Positions 25,271-34,260 of a stretch of DNA of 64,000 bases are shown here, in pieces. Below the pieces are notes generated by a model. It was not told the origin of the DNA and searched no databases. It saw only the letters and a program-made list of their open reading frames with translations. A program made the position numbers and the translations under genes. This stretch comes from Actinocorallia sp. API 0066 (GTDB lineage: Bacteria; Actinomycetota; Actinomycetes; Streptosporangiales; Streptosporangiaceae), in NCBI RefSeq assembly GCF_020991275.1, contig NZ_JAJLQY010000003.1, positions 615,205 to 679,204 of the forward strand. The letters are read 5' to 3'. The stretch's first letter is position 1; every line of letters starts with the position of its first letter.

Positions 25271-26205
25271 CCGACACGACGGACATGACGGTCGCCGCCG
25301 TCGGCGTGCACGTGCTCGACACCCACGTCGTCGGCGTCACCGGGATCCCCGACGGGTCGGACGGGCAGCTCGTCGACACGATCCGGCTCTCGGCGGCGGG
25401 CACCGCGGGCGGCACGGCGCTGGTGCTGGCCCGGCTCGGCGCCTCGGTGCGCTCGTTCGGCGCGGTCGGCGCCGACCCGATCGGCGCGACCCTCGTGTCG
25501 CTGCTGGCCGCCGAGGGCGTCGACGTGCGCGGCCTGGTCCGCAAGGACGGGCACCAGACGTCGGCGTCGGTGATCCCGGTGCGGCCCAACGGCGACCGTC
25601 CCGCGTGGCACTGCGTCGGCGCGAACGGCGCCTTCACGCTGGACGACCTCGACCTCGCCGCCCTCGCGGGCGTCACGCACCTGCACCTGGGCGGCCCGGA
25701 GTTCCTGGGCGGCCCGGCCGCCGCCGAACTGCTCGCGCACGCCCGCTCCCTGGGCGCGACGACCTCCGTCGACGTGCTCGCGCCCGGCGACCCCGGTCTG
25801 CTCGACTGGATCGCCGACGCCCTCCCGCACACCGACTACCTCCTCCCCAACGACGAGCAGGCGCTCGGCTTCACCGGCGCCCCCGATCTCGCCGCTGCGG
25901 CCCGCGCCCTCCTCGCCCACGGCGCGGGCTGCGTCGCCGTCACCCAGGGCGCCAGGGGCGCTCTGGTGGCCACCCCGGACGCCCTCTTCGAGGTGGCCGC
26001 CCACCCGATCCCGCCGGACGAGCTGGTCGACACCACCGGCTGCGGCGACGCCTTCTCCGCCGGTTTCCTGCGCGGCCTCTCCCTCGGCCACCCCCTTCCG
26101 GAAGCCGCCCGCCTGGGCTGCGCCACCGCCTCCCTGGTGGCCCGCTCCCTGGGCACCGACGGCGGCGCCTACTCCCTGGCCACCGCCCTCGCCGTCACCT
26201 CCTGA
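25267..26205 (+). CDS. PfkB-family carbohydrate kinase
   Basis: Transfers phosphate from ATP to a sugar or nucleoside. In 312 residues the N-terminal GG motif is AAGTAGGTALVLARLG and the C-terminal signature is DELVDTTGCGDAFSAGFLRGL with the catalytic Asp. The family is ribokinase/fructokinase-like; the substrate is not readable. It is translationally coupled to the aldolase upstream. Confidence 0.9.
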   Translation: MTDTTDMTVAAVGVHVLDTHVVGVTGIPDGSDGQLVDTIRLSAAGTAGGTALVLARLGASVRSFGAVGADPIGATLVSLLAAEGVDVRGLVRKDGHQTSASVIPVRPNGDRPAWHCVGANGAFTLDDLDLAALAGVTHLHLGGPEFLGGPAAAELLAHARSLGATTSVDVLAPGDPGLLDWIADALPHTDYLLPNDEQALGFTGAPDLAAAARALLAHGAGCVAVTQGARGALVATPDALFEVAAHPIPPDELVDTTGCGDAFSAGFLRGLSLGHPLPEAARLGCATASLVARSLGTDGGAYSLATALAVTS

Positions 26206-26227
26206 CCCCGACCGCCGTGCGGCGGGT

Positions 26228-26839
26228 ATGGGTACCAAGGGGGTGAGGCCCGTGCGGGGCGAGGTCTGGGAGATCGGGGAGGACGCGGCGCTGCTGCCGC
26301 GCGGCCCCGAGATGGCGGAGGAGTTCCACGGGCTGCTGGTGCGCAACCGGGAGCGGCTGCGGCGGTGGGACCCCGGCGCGTGCCCGGAGCCGCTGACGCG
26401 CGCGCAGGTCCGCGAACGGCTGGTCAGGGACGCGCGGGCGCTCGCGGCCGGGACGCGGGTGCCGCTGGCCGTCGCCGTCCTGGAGGGCGCCGAGCGGCGG
26501 CTGGTCGGCGGTTTGTCGCTGCGGCTGGGACGGCGCGGGACCGGCGAGATCGGCTACTGGCTCGACGCCGCCTACGAGGGACGCGGCCTGGCCACCCGAG
26601 CCGTCGCCGCCCTCCTGGACCACGCCTTCACCCGCCGCTCCCTGCACCGCGTCGATCTGTCCACCTCGTCCGACAACCTCCCCAGCCGTGCCCTCGCCGA
26701 ACGTCTGGGCTTCACCCCCGCCCCTTCCCCGGACACCCCCGAACCCCCGACCGATCCCCTACGCGCTCTCCACCCCCGCGAACTCACCTACACCATGCCC
26801 GCCTCCCGCTGGCTCTCCCGCCCGGCCCACTCCCGCTGA
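26228..26839 (+). CDS. GNAT N-acetyltransferase (RimJ/RimL type)
   Basis: Acetylates an amino group with acetyl-CoA. In 203 residues the RimL-like pattern is IGYWLDAAYEGRGLATRAVAALLDHAF with the acetyl-CoA loop, then HRVDLSTSSDNLPSRALAERLGF. The tail after about residue 165 is Pro-rich. It has its own start 22 bases after the kinase stop and no evident link to sugar metabolism. The substrate is unknown. Confidence 0.88.
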   Translation: MGTKGVRPVRGEVWEIGEDAALLPRGPEMAEEFHGLLVRNRERLRRWDPGACPEPLTRAQVRERLVRDARALAAGTRVPLAVAVLEGAERRLVGGLSLRLGRRGTGEIGYWLDAAYEGRGLATRAVAALLDHAFTRRSLHRVDLSTSSDNLPSRALAERLGFTPAPSPDTPEPPTDPLRALHPRELTYTMPASRWLSRPAHSR

Positions 26840-26948
26840 GCCGCCTTGCGGGGTTGTGTCGGTTTCTTGCGTGGATTGATGCAAGGATTTCGTGGGCGGA
26901 CCGCAGGGATTGTCGGTATTTTGCGTGATCTCGGGCTATGTTTGCGGG

Positions 26949-27992
26949 ATGGGTCAGCCATCAGGAGAGTCTGCGAAGACTCGGCGCCTCGCGGAGGTCG
27001 CCAAGAAGGTCGGGGTCAGCGAGGCGACGGTGAGCCGGGTGCTCAACGGGCGGCCCGGCGTGTCGGAGGCGACGCGCGCGGCGGTGCTCACCGCGCTCGA
27101 CGTGCTCGGCTACGAGCGGCCCACCCAGCTGCGCGGCGAGCGGGCCAGGCTCGTCGGCCTCGTGCTGCCGGAGCTGGGGAACCCGATCTTCCCCGCGCTC
27201 GCCGAGGTGATCGGCGGGGCCCTCGCCCAGCGCGGGTTCACCCCCGTCCTGTGCACGCGGACGGCGGGCGGCCTGTCGGAGTCCGACTACGTGGACATGC
27301 TCGTGGACCAGCACGTGTCCGGCATGGTGTTCGCGGGCGGGCACTACGCCGAACTCGACTCCCCGCACGAGCACTACTTCCGGCTCATGGAACTCGGCCT
27401 GCCCGTCGTGCTCGTCAACGGGGCCGTCCCCGAGCTGGCGTTCCCCCGGGTGTCCACGGACGACGCGGTGGCCGTCGAGCAGGCGTTCACGCACCTGACG
27501 TCGCTGGGGCACGAGCGGATCGCGCTGCTGCTCGGGCCGGAGGACCACATCCCGTCCCAGCGCAAGCTCGCCGCGTTCCGGGCGGTGGCCGGGGCGGCGG
27601 GCGTCGAGGTGGCGCCGGACGCGGTCAGGCACGCGATGTTCTCGATCGAGGGCGGCCACTCGGTGACGGCGCGGATCATCGCGGCGGGGTTCACCGGCGT
27701 CATCTGCGCGTCCGACGTGCTGGCGCTCGGCGCGATCCGGGCGGTGCGGCGGGCGGGCCTGTCGGCGCCGGAGGACCTTTCGGTGGTCGGCTTCGACGAC
27801 TCGGCTTTCATCAACTGCACGCATCCGCCGCTGACGACGGTCCGCCAGCCGATCGAGGCGATGGGCAGGGCGGCGGTGACGATGCTGGTCAGCCAGATGG
27901 AGCGCGGCTCCGTCCCGGCCGAGGAGCTGCTGTACGAGCCCGAGCTCGTTGTGCGCGGCTCCACGGCGCCCGCGCGTTCGCCCGTTACGTGA
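26949..27992 (+). CDS. LacI-family transcriptional regulator
   Basis: A 347-residue sugar-responsive repressor. The HTH plus hinge is LAEVAKKVGVSEATVSRVLNGRPGVSEATRAAVLTALDVLGY, and a periplasmic-binding-protein-like ligand domain follows (LVGLVLPELGNPIFPALAEVIGG ... DLSVVGFDDSAF). The ATG at 26949 starts just before the HTH; an earlier in-frame ATG would add 19 unlikely residues. It directly precedes the sugar transport operon and probably represses it through sites at about 28099-28119. CTTGC/GCAAG arms at 26866-26885 may give autoregulation. Confidence 0.92.
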   Translation: MGQPSGESAKTRRLAEVAKKVGVSEATVSRVLNGRPGVSEATRAAVLTALDVLGYERPTQLRGERARLVGLVLPELGNPIFPALAEVIGGALAQRGFTPVLCTRTAGGLSESDYVDMLVDQHVSGMVFAGGHYAELDSPHEHYFRLMELGLPVVLVNGAVPELAFPRVSTDDAVAVEQAFTHLTSLGHERIALLLGPEDHIPSQRKLAAFRAVAGAAGVEVAPDAVRHAMFSIEGGHSVTARIIAAGFTGVICASDVLALGAIRAVRRAGLSAPEDLSVVGFDDSAFINCTHPPLTTVRQPIEAMGRAAVTMLVSQMERGSVPAEELLYEPELVVRGSTAPARSPVT

Positions 27993-28015
27993 TTGTGACG
28001 TCTGGTTTCCGCGTC

Positions 28016-28057
28016 CACTGAAGGCCGTCGACCCGCTGTGGTCGGCGGCCTTCAGTG
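28016..28057 (+). terminator. Terminator after the LacI gene
   Basis: An 18-bp stem with one G-U pair and a 6-base loop, arms beginning CACTGAAGGCCG. It lies 24 bases after the regulator stop and separates it from the transport operon. Confidence 0.85.
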
Positions 28058-28098
28058 CTTCCCACCTGCGAGAATCCGCCTCCGCGCGCTGTACTGTC

Positions 28099-28119
28099 GC
28101 AAATTTGCAGAGTTCTGCA
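28099..28119. promoter_or_regulatory. Likely LacI operator before the sugar transport operon
   Basis: Two overlapping palindromes: GCAAATTTGC at 28099-28108 and TGCAGA-GT-TCTGCA at 28106-28119. They are 65 bases upstream of the solute-binding gene, a normal operator position. Confidence 0.6.
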
Positions 28120-28183
28120 CAGATATTGCCATGTGATGCCCGTCTCTGTATGTTCCTCGCAATCACCCCCCAGGAGGAACCAG

Positions 28184-29581
28184 ATGAGACCACGTCAGGT
28201 GGCGGCGCTGCTCACCGTCGCGGCCCTCGCCCTGTCCGGCACCGCGTGCGGCGCGAAGTCCAGCAAGGACGACAAGCCGTCGGCCAACGGCACCGCGGGC
28301 GCGGCGGCCGAGCCGCTCGACCCCAACACCAAGGTCACCATCTCGGTGGGCTGCCAGCCGCCGAAGACCGCCAAGGAGTTCCGGGCCGACTGGGACGCGG
28401 ACGTGGCGGCGTTCCAGGCCAAGTACCCGAACATCACGATCGAGAGCAAGGACGCGTTCCCCTGCATCGTCCCCGAGACGTTCCAGGCCAAGCTCGCCAG
28501 CGGCGAGATGGAGAACGTGTACTACGTCTACTACACCGACGCGCAGGGCATCATCAGGAACAAGCAGGCCGCCGACATCACCGACTACGTCAGCGGCGTC
28601 AAGAACGTGGCGGACGTCAACCCGCTGTTCCTCCAGACGCTCAAGGACGAGGGCGGCCGCCTGTACGGGCTGCCGCGCAAGGCGTACACGATGGGCCTCG
28701 TCTACAACCGCAAGCTGTTCGCGCGGGCCGGGCTCGACCCCGACAAGCCCCCGACGACCTGGGCCGAGGTCCGCGACCACGCCAAGAAGATCTCCGCGCT
28801 CGGCGACGGCACCGTCGGGTACGGCGAGTACAGCGCGGGCAACACCGGCGGCTGGCACTTCACCTCGCTCCTGTACGGGGCGGGCGGCTCCGTCGTCGGC
28901 CCGGACGGCAAGACCGCCGCCTTCAACACCCCCGAGGCCAGGAACTTCCTCCAGCTGCTCAAGGACATGCGCTGGACCGACAACTCGATGGGCACCAAGC
29001 AGGGCCACCGCTGGGAGGACCTCATGCGGCTGCTCGGCTCCGGCAAGCTCGGCATGATGATCGGCGCGCCCGACGTCGTCACCGAGGCGTTCAACAACTT
29101 CGGCGCCAAGGCCGAGGACCTCGGCACCGCGGCGCTGCCCGAGGCGAAGTCCTCGCTGCTCGGCGGCGACGGCTACATGATCAACCCCAGGTCCACCCCG
29201 GACCAGATCAAGGCGGCGATCCTGTGGCTGTCCTTCCATGAGCTGACGATCGGCGAAGGCCAGTTCAACTACGCGCGCAACAAGGAGAGCGGCCGCCCTG
29301 TCGGCATCCCCGAGAACATCCTGTGGGGCGACAACGACTCCGGCAAGCGCGAGAAGGAACTGCGGGCCCGGTACTCGACGGTCCCGACCGGCAACTTCGC
29401 CCACTACGACCAGGGTTCGGCGTCCATCCCGCCGAAGGTCGAGCCGCCGAACGCGCAGGCCGTCTACGCCCTCCTCGACACCGTGATGTCGGCGATCCTC
29501 ACCCGTAAGGACGCCAACATCGACGACCTGCTGGCGGAGGCGGAGAAGAAGGTCAACGCCGTCCTCTCCCGCACCAAGTAG
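28184..29581 (+). CDS. Sugar ABC transporter solute-binding lipoprotein
   Basis: Captures an oligosaccharide outside the cell and delivers it to the permeases. It is 465 residues with a lipoprotein signal peptide (basic start, hydrophobic core AALLTVAALALSGTAC; Cys22 is the lipid site). The mature part is a family 1 solute-binding fold (YGLPRKAYTMGLVYNRKLF, GKLGMMIGAP). The start follows AGGAGG. It is the first gene of the operon. A GH13 glucosidase at the end of the operon suggests an alpha-glucoside such as a maltodextrin, but the ligand is not determined. Confidence 0.92.
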   Translation: MRPRQVAALLTVAALALSGTACGAKSSKDDKPSANGTAGAAAEPLDPNTKVTISVGCQPPKTAKEFRADWDADVAAFQAKYPNITIESKDAFPCIVPETFQAKLASGEMENVYYVYYTDAQGIIRNKQAADITDYVSGVKNVADVNPLFLQTLKDEGGRLYGLPRKAYTMGLVYNRKLFARAGLDPDKPPTTWAEVRDHAKKISALGDGTVGYGEYSAGNTGGWHFTSLLYGAGGSVVGPDGKTAAFNTPEARNFLQLLKDMRWTDNSMGTKQGHRWEDLMRLLGSGKLGMMIGAPDVVTEAFNNFGAKAEDLGTAALPEAKSSLLGGDGYMINPRSTPDQIKAAILWLSFHELTIGEGQFNYARNKESGRPVGIPENILWGDNDSGKREKELRARYSTVPTGNFAHYDQGSASIPPKVEPPNAQAVYALLDTVMSAILTRKDANIDDLLAEAEKKVNAVLSRTK

Positions 29582-29596
29582 GCACCCCGTCCGCCT

Positions 29597-29629
29597 GCCG
29601 GAGGCGTCCCCGACCGGGACGCCTCCGGC
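29597..29629 (+). terminator. Strong hairpin between binding-protein and permease genes
   Basis: A 14-bp perfect stem (arms 29597-29610 and 29616-29629) with a 5-base loop, inside the operon. It should either stop part of the transcripts or protect the upstream mRNA, giving more binding protein than permease. Confidence 0.8.
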
Positions 29630-29647
29630 CCCACGCAAGGAATGACC

Positions 29648-30562
29648 ATGGCCGTAGCGCAGCGCACCCCTCGCGGCGCCCGGTGGGGCCCGGCGGTCCG
29701 GCGCAACCTCACCGCCTACGGGTTCCTGAGCGGAGCGCTCCTCTGCTTCGCGTTCTTCTCCTGGTATCCGATGATCCGGGGCTTCATCCTCAGCCTCCAA
29801 AGCAACAACTTCGTGGACCCGCCCACATGGGTCGGCCTCGACAACTACCGGACGATCTTCGCGGACCCGGTGTTCCAGACGGCCTGGGTGAACACCGTGG
29901 TGTTCACGGTCCTCGCGCTGCTGTGCGGCTACGTCGTCCCGTTCTGCACCGCGCTGGTGCTCAACGAGCTGCGGCACGCGCGCGGCTACCTCAGGTTCGT
30001 GGTGTACCTGCCGGTCATGCTGCCCCCGGCCGTCGCGGTGCTGCTGTTCAAGTGGTTCTACGACCCGGGCCCCGGCCTGTTCAACCAGGTCCTCGGGCTC
30101 GTCGGGCTGCCCGGCCTGAGCTGGCTGGACGCGTCCTCGACGGCGCTGATCTCGCTCGTCCTCGTCTCGACGTGGATGAACCTCGGGACGGGCACGCTCA
30201 TCTACCTCGCCGCGCTCCAGAGCGTCCCCGGCGAGCTGTACGAGGCGGCCGAACTGGACGGCGCGGGATTCTTCCGCCGCGTCTGGCACGTGACGATCCC
30301 GCAGACCCGGCTGATCCTGCTCGTCATGCTGCTCCTGCAGATCATCGCGACGATGCAGGTGTTCATCGAGCCTTACCTGCTCACCGGAGGCGGTCCGGAG
30401 GACTCCACCATGACCGTCGTCTACCTGATGTACCAGTACGCCTTCACCTACAAGGACTTCGGCGCGGGCAGCGCCCTGGGCGTCATGCTCATGCTCGTCC
30501 TGATGGTGTTCTCCGCGGCCTACCTGCGCTTCTCGCGCGACGACACCCAGGAGCGGTCATGA
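29648..30562 (+). CDS. Sugar ABC transporter permease (MalF type)
   Basis: A 304-residue permease with six membrane segments. The EAA loop that docks the ATPase is YEAAELDGAGFFRRVWHVTIPQ. I used the ATG at 29648 because AAGGA lies 6 bases before it, whereas the ATG at 29642 touches it. The stop overlaps the second permease gene (ATGA). Confidence 0.92.
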   Translation: MAVAQRTPRGARWGPAVRRNLTAYGFLSGALLCFAFFSWYPMIRGFILSLQSNNFVDPPTWVGLDNYRTIFADPVFQTAWVNTVVFTVLALLCGYVVPFCTALVLNELRHARGYLRFVVYLPVMLPPAVAVLLFKWFYDPGPGLFNQVLGLVGLPGLSWLDASSTALISLVLVSTWMNLGTGTLIYLAALQSVPGELYEAAELDGAGFFRRVWHVTIPQTRLILLVMLLLQIIATMQVFIEPYLLTGGGPEDSTMTVVYLMYQYAFTYKDFGAGSALGVMLMLVLMVFSAAYLRFSRDDTQERS

Positions 30563-31518
30563 GCCTCACCGCCACCCGTCCCCCGGCGGCGCCGAAGACC
30601 GCGCCCGCCAAGGCCCGTCGTAGGCCGCGCCGCATCTTCACCTCCGAGCACCGCACCGTCGTCTCCCCCCACCACCTGAACACGCTGTGGGGGCGGCGGA
30701 TCTACTGGGCCGTCCTCGCGCTCGTGCTCGTGGTGTTCACGTTCGTCTTCCTCTTCCCGCTGTACTGGATGGTCACGGGGGCGATGAAGACGCAGGAGGA
30801 GTTCCTCAGGCTGCCGCCCACCTACTTCCCGTCCAGTTGGACGCTCGACAGCTACCACGAGGCGTGGGAGCTGATGGGCCTCGGAAAGTTCCTGCTCAAC
30901 ACGTTCCAGTACGCGTTCGGGGCTCTGGCGTTCACGCTGGCGTTCGACGTCGCCGCCGCCTACGCGCTGTCCAAGCTCCGCCCGGCCTTCGGCAACGTGG
31001 TGCTGCTCGCCATGCTCGCCACCCTGATGATCCCGCCCACGGTGATCCTGCTTCCGGCGTACCTGACGGTCAAGGACATGCCGATCGTCCAGCTCGACCT
31101 GTTGAACACACCGTGGGCGATCTGGCTGCCCGCCGTCGCCAACGGGTTCACCATCTTCCTGCTGAAGCGGTTCTTCGACGCGATCCCGCGCGAACTGCTC
31201 GAAGCCGCGCAGATCGACGGCGCGTCGGCGTGGCGGATCCTGCGCTCGATCATCCTGCCGGTCTCCCGGCCGATCCTCGGTGTCGTCTCGATCCTCACCG
31301 TCACCAACGTCTGGCGGGACTTCGTCTGGCCCCTCCTCGTCCTGCCCGACCCCGAACGGATGACCATCAGCGTCGGCATCGCCTCACTGCGGTTCAACAT
31401 GCCGCAGACGACGATGACGGCGGCGCTCGTCATCGCCAGCATCCCCACGATCGTGGTGTTCCTGGCGTTCCAGCGGCACATCATGGCGGGACTCACCGCC
31501 GGCGGCCTCAAGGGCTGA
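30559..31518 (+). CDS. Sugar ABC transporter permease (MalG type)
   Basis: A 319-residue partner permease with a long basic N-terminus of about 45 residues and six membrane segments. The EAA loop is LEAAQIDGASAWRILRSIILP. It is translationally coupled to the MalF-type gene. No ATPase gene follows, so an unlinked MsiK-type ATPase (a candidate at 23123-24382) must supply energy. Confidence 0.92.
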   Translation: MSLTATRPPAAPKTAPAKARRRPRRIFTSEHRTVVSPHHLNTLWGRRIYWAVLALVLVVFTFVFLFPLYWMVTGAMKTQEEFLRLPPTYFPSSWTLDSYHEAWELMGLGKFLLNTFQYAFGALAFTLAFDVAAAYALSKLRPAFGNVVLLAMLATLMIPPTVILLPAYLTVKDMPIVQLDLLNTPWAIWLPAVANGFTIFLLKRFFDAIPRELLEAAQIDGASAWRILRSIILPVSRPILGVVSILTVTNVWRDFVWPLLVLPDPERMTISVGIASLRFNMPQTTMTAALVIASIPTIVVFLAFQRHIMAGLTAGGLKG

Positions 31519-31573
31519 CCACCCACTCATCTCAGCGTCCAGCAGAAGCGTCAGCAGATTGGAAGGCGTCAGC

Positions 31574-33118
31574 ATGCCCGAAACGTGGTGGCGGGGAGCC
31601 GCGATCTACCAGGTCTACCCGCGCAGTTTCGCCGACGGCAACGGCGACGGCGTGGGCGACCTGGCCGGGTTGCGCACCCGCCTCGACCACCTCGCCGACC
31701 TGGGGATCGACGCCATCTGGCTCAACCCCTGGTACCCGTCCCCGATGGCCGACGGCGGCTACGACGTCGCGGACTACCGGGACATCGAACCGGTTTTCGG
31801 CACCCTTGCCGAGGCCGAGGCGCTCATCGCCGAAGCGCACGAACGCGGCATCCGGATCATCGTGGACGTGGTGCCCAACCACACGTCCGTGGCGAGCGCC
31901 TGGTTCAAGGCCGCTCTCGCGGCCGGGCCCGGCTCACCCGAGCGCGCGCGCTTCTGGTTCCGTCCCGGCGTGGCCGGAGGGCCGCCCAACGACTGGCGGT
32001 CCATCTTCGGCGGCCCCGCGTGGACCCAGGTCCCGGACGGCGAGTGGTACCTCCACCTGTTCGCGCCCGAACAGCCCGACTTCAACTGGACGCACCCCGA
32101 CGTGCGCGTCGACTTCCTCGACGTGCTGCGGTTCTGGTTCGACAGGGGCGTCGACGGCATCCGGATCGACTCCGCCGCCGTCCTGGTGAAGGACCCCGAC
32201 GCCGAACCCGACGGCCTCGACCCGTACACCGACCGGGACGGCTGCCACGACATCTACCGGGAGTGGCGGAGGCTCACCGACACCTACCCGGACCGGATGC
32301 TCGTCGGCGAGGTGTGGCTCCCGGACGCCGAAAGGCTCGCCCGCTACCTACGGCCCGACGAGCTGCACACGGTCTTCAACTTCCCGTTCCTCGGCGCGCC
32401 CTGGAACGCTCCCGCCCTGCGCGCCGTCATCGACGACACGTTCACCGCCCTGGGTGACGCGCCCGCGACGTGGGTGCTGTCGAACCACGACGTGACGAGG
32501 CCCGTCACCCGGTACGGGCGGCCCGACACGTCGTTCGACCACGCCGACCGCAAGCACGGCATGGCCACCGACCCGTCCCTCGGGCTCCGCCGTGCGCGCG
32601 CGGCCGCCCTGCTGGCTCTCGCGCTTCCTGGCTCGGTGTACATCTACCAGGGCGAGGAACTCGGGCTGCCCGAGGTGGAGGACCTGCCCGACGAGGTGCT
32701 CCAGGACCCGATCTGGACCCGTTCGGGCCACACCGACAGGGGCCGCGACGGCTGCCGTGTCCCGCTCCCCTGGTCCGGCACGTCGCCCCCGTTCGGGTTC
32801 GGGACCGGCACCCCCTGGCTGCCGCAGCCCCCCGAATGGAAGACCCTCACCGTCGAGGCCCAGTCCACCGACCCCGACTCGATGCTCTCCCTCTACCGCA
32901 CCGCCCTCCACCTCCGCCGCACCCACCTGGGCGACGGCACCCTCACCTGGCACGACACCCACCCCGACGTCCTCTCCTTCACCCGAGACACCGGCCTCAC
33001 CTGCGTCACCAACCTCAGCCCCACCCCCGTCCCCCTCCCCACCGGCACCCTCCTCCTCTCCAGCTCCCCCCTCCCCCACAACCTCCTCCCCCCCGACACC
33101 ACCGCCTGGCTCCTCTAA
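31574..33118 (+). CDS. GH13 alpha-glucosidase/alpha-amylase-family enzyme
   Basis: Hydrolyses alpha-glucosides brought in by the transporter. It is 514 residues without a signal peptide, so cytoplasmic. GH13 regions: DVVPNHTS (I), GIRIDSAAV with the nucleophile Asp (II), GEVWLP with the acid/base Glu (III) and [10 protein letters not shown] (IV). The start [20 protein letters not shown] is like oligo-1,6-glucosidase/alpha-glucosidase subfamilies. The ATG at 31574 has GGAAGG upstream. It is the last gene of the LacI-controlled operon; the exact linkage specificity is unknown. Confidence 0.9.
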   Translation: MPETWWRGAAIYQVYPRSFADGNGDGVGDLAGLRTRLDHLADLGIDAIWLNPWYPSPMADGGYDVADYRDIEPVFGTLAEAEALIAEAHERGIRIIVDVVPNHTSVASAWFKAALAAGPGSPERARFWFRPGVAGGPPNDWRSIFGGPAWTQVPDGEWYLHLFAPEQPDFNWTHPDVRVDFLDVLRFWFDRGVDGIRIDSAAVLVKDPDAEPDGLDPYTDRDGCHDIYREWRRLTDTYPDRMLVGEVWLPDAERLARYLRPDELHTVFNFPFLGAPWNAPALRAVIDDTFTALGDAPATWVLSNHDVTRPVTRYGRPDTSFDHADRKHGMATDPSLGLRRARAAALLALALPGSVYIYQGEELGLPEVEDLPDEVLQDPIWTRSGHTDRGRDGCRVPLPWSGTSPPFGFGTGTPWLPQPPEWKTLTVEAQSTDPDSMLSLYRTALHLRRTHLGDGTLTWHDTHPDVLSFTRDTGLTCVTNLSPTPVPLPTGTLLLSSSPLPHNLLPPDTTAWLL

Positions 33119-33127
33119 CCCACCCCC

Positions 33128-33162
33128 AACGCCCGGCCCGCCACAACGGCGAGCCGGGCGTT
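33128..33162. terminator. Bidirectional terminator between convergent genes
   Basis: Perfect 10-bp stem AACGCCCGGC / GCCGGGCGTT with a 15-base loop, just after the GH13 stop and before the end of the convergent methyltransferase-like gene. Confidence 0.8.
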
Positions 33163-33169
33163 CGGCAGT

Positions 33170-34000
33170 TCAGGGGAGGTGGGCGAGGATGCCCGCGATG
33201 AGGGGGACCGTGTGGGTTTTGGTGGGGGTGAGGAGGGAGGGGAGGGTGGGCCAGGAGGTGGGGGTGGTCTGGGAGAGGGGGAGGGTGCCGGACATGAGGT
33301 CGAGGGTCCAGCCGGCGGTGGTGATGAGGGAGGCGACCTCGGCGGTGGTGCGGAGGTGGATGGCGGCGGAGGCCGGTTGGAAGGGCGGGTCGGCGTGCTG
33401 GAGGATCGCCTCGGCGGCGGCGCGCTTGTCGGCGGGCATGCCGTCGGCGCAGGCGTGCGTCATGATGAGGGCCGAGCCCGAGGGCAGGAGGGCGGCCCAG
33501 CGGCGGAGCTGCTCGGGCAGGCGGTCCACGAAGTGCCCGGCCAGCACGATCGCGATCGGCTCCGCCGGGTCGAGCAGGCGGCCGAGCCGCTGGTCGGCGA
33601 GGATCGCGGCCGGGTCGAACGGCGACGTCCGCACGACGGCGCTGCGGTCGCCGTCGTCGAGGAGGGCGACGGCGTACGCGACGAGGATCTTCTCGTCCGT
33701 CACATAGGCGACGCGCACGTCGGGGGCGCAGTGGTGCAGTCCGGGCTCCAGCGGGATGCCCACGTCGAGCCGGATGGCCTGCCGGACGCCCCGCGCGGCC
33801 AGGCCGGGCAGCGCGCGGCCGGGGAAGGCGGCCGCCGCGGGCGACAGCTTCGGCAGGTCGGGGAAGAGCTCGGCGAGCCGCTCGGCGAGGACCCGGTCGG
33901 GCTCGAAGTTGTCCTTGCCGCCGAACAGGAAGTTCGCGACGCGCGCCGTGGCCGCCGATCCCGAGGGTTCGGCGGGACTGCTGCCTTGCGGGGTGGTCAT
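33170..34000 (-). CDS. DUF574/SAM-dependent methyltransferase-family protein, possibly degenerate
   Basis: A 276-residue member of the actinobacterial DUF574 group. The N-terminal signature is present (ARVANFLFGGKDNFEPDRVLAE, compare the family's GGKDN-x-x-x-DR). The AdoMet loop, usually FLDIGTGLPT, reads IRLDVGIPLEP, and the following acidic VDNDP-like motif reads VTDEK, so cofactor binding may be weak or lost. The C-terminus keeps the fold. The ATG at 34000 has GGAGAG upstream; the frame extends upstream without family similarity. Substrate unknown. Confidence 0.75.
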   Translation of the reverse strand: MTTPQGSSPAEPSGSAATARVANFLFGGKDNFEPDRVLAERLAELFPDLPKLSPAAAAFPGRALPGLAARGVRQAIRLDVGIPLEPGLHHCAPDVRVAYVTDEKILVAYAVALLDDGDRSAVVRTSPFDPAAILADQRLGRLLDPAEPIAIVLAGHFVDRLPEQLRRWAALLPSGSALIMTHACADGMPADKRAAAEAILQHADPPFQPASAAIHLRTTAEVASLITTAGWTLDLMSGTLPLSQTTPTSWPTLPSLLTPTKTHTVPLIAGILAHLP

Positions 34001-34217
34001 GGCGTGCTCTCCGCTGCGAGGGGTGAAGCGTCGGCCAGTCGCCGATGATAGTGAGAAATCACCGGAGACGGTGCCAGGCCACCGTAAACGCACTTTCCCG
34101 TCCTGCAGTTACCGCGCCGAGATCGGCAGAATACCGAGGTCGCGGCCCAAAACCCCGCACTGACATTTTTCGCATTACGGAAACTGCGGTTAGTACCGTG
34201 TGAAAACGGACGCCCGA

Positions 34218-34250
34218 GCCGCATCGAACACAACACGTGCCCGATGCGGC
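34218..34250 (-). terminator. Terminator of the P450 gene
   Basis: Perfect 9-bp stem GCCGCATCG / CGATGCGGC with a 15-base loop, 11 bases after the P450 stop on the minus strand. The rest of 34001-34260 shows no gene; it also holds the promoter of the methyltransferase-like gene. Confidence 0.75.
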
Positions 34251-34260
34251 CCGGAGGGCG

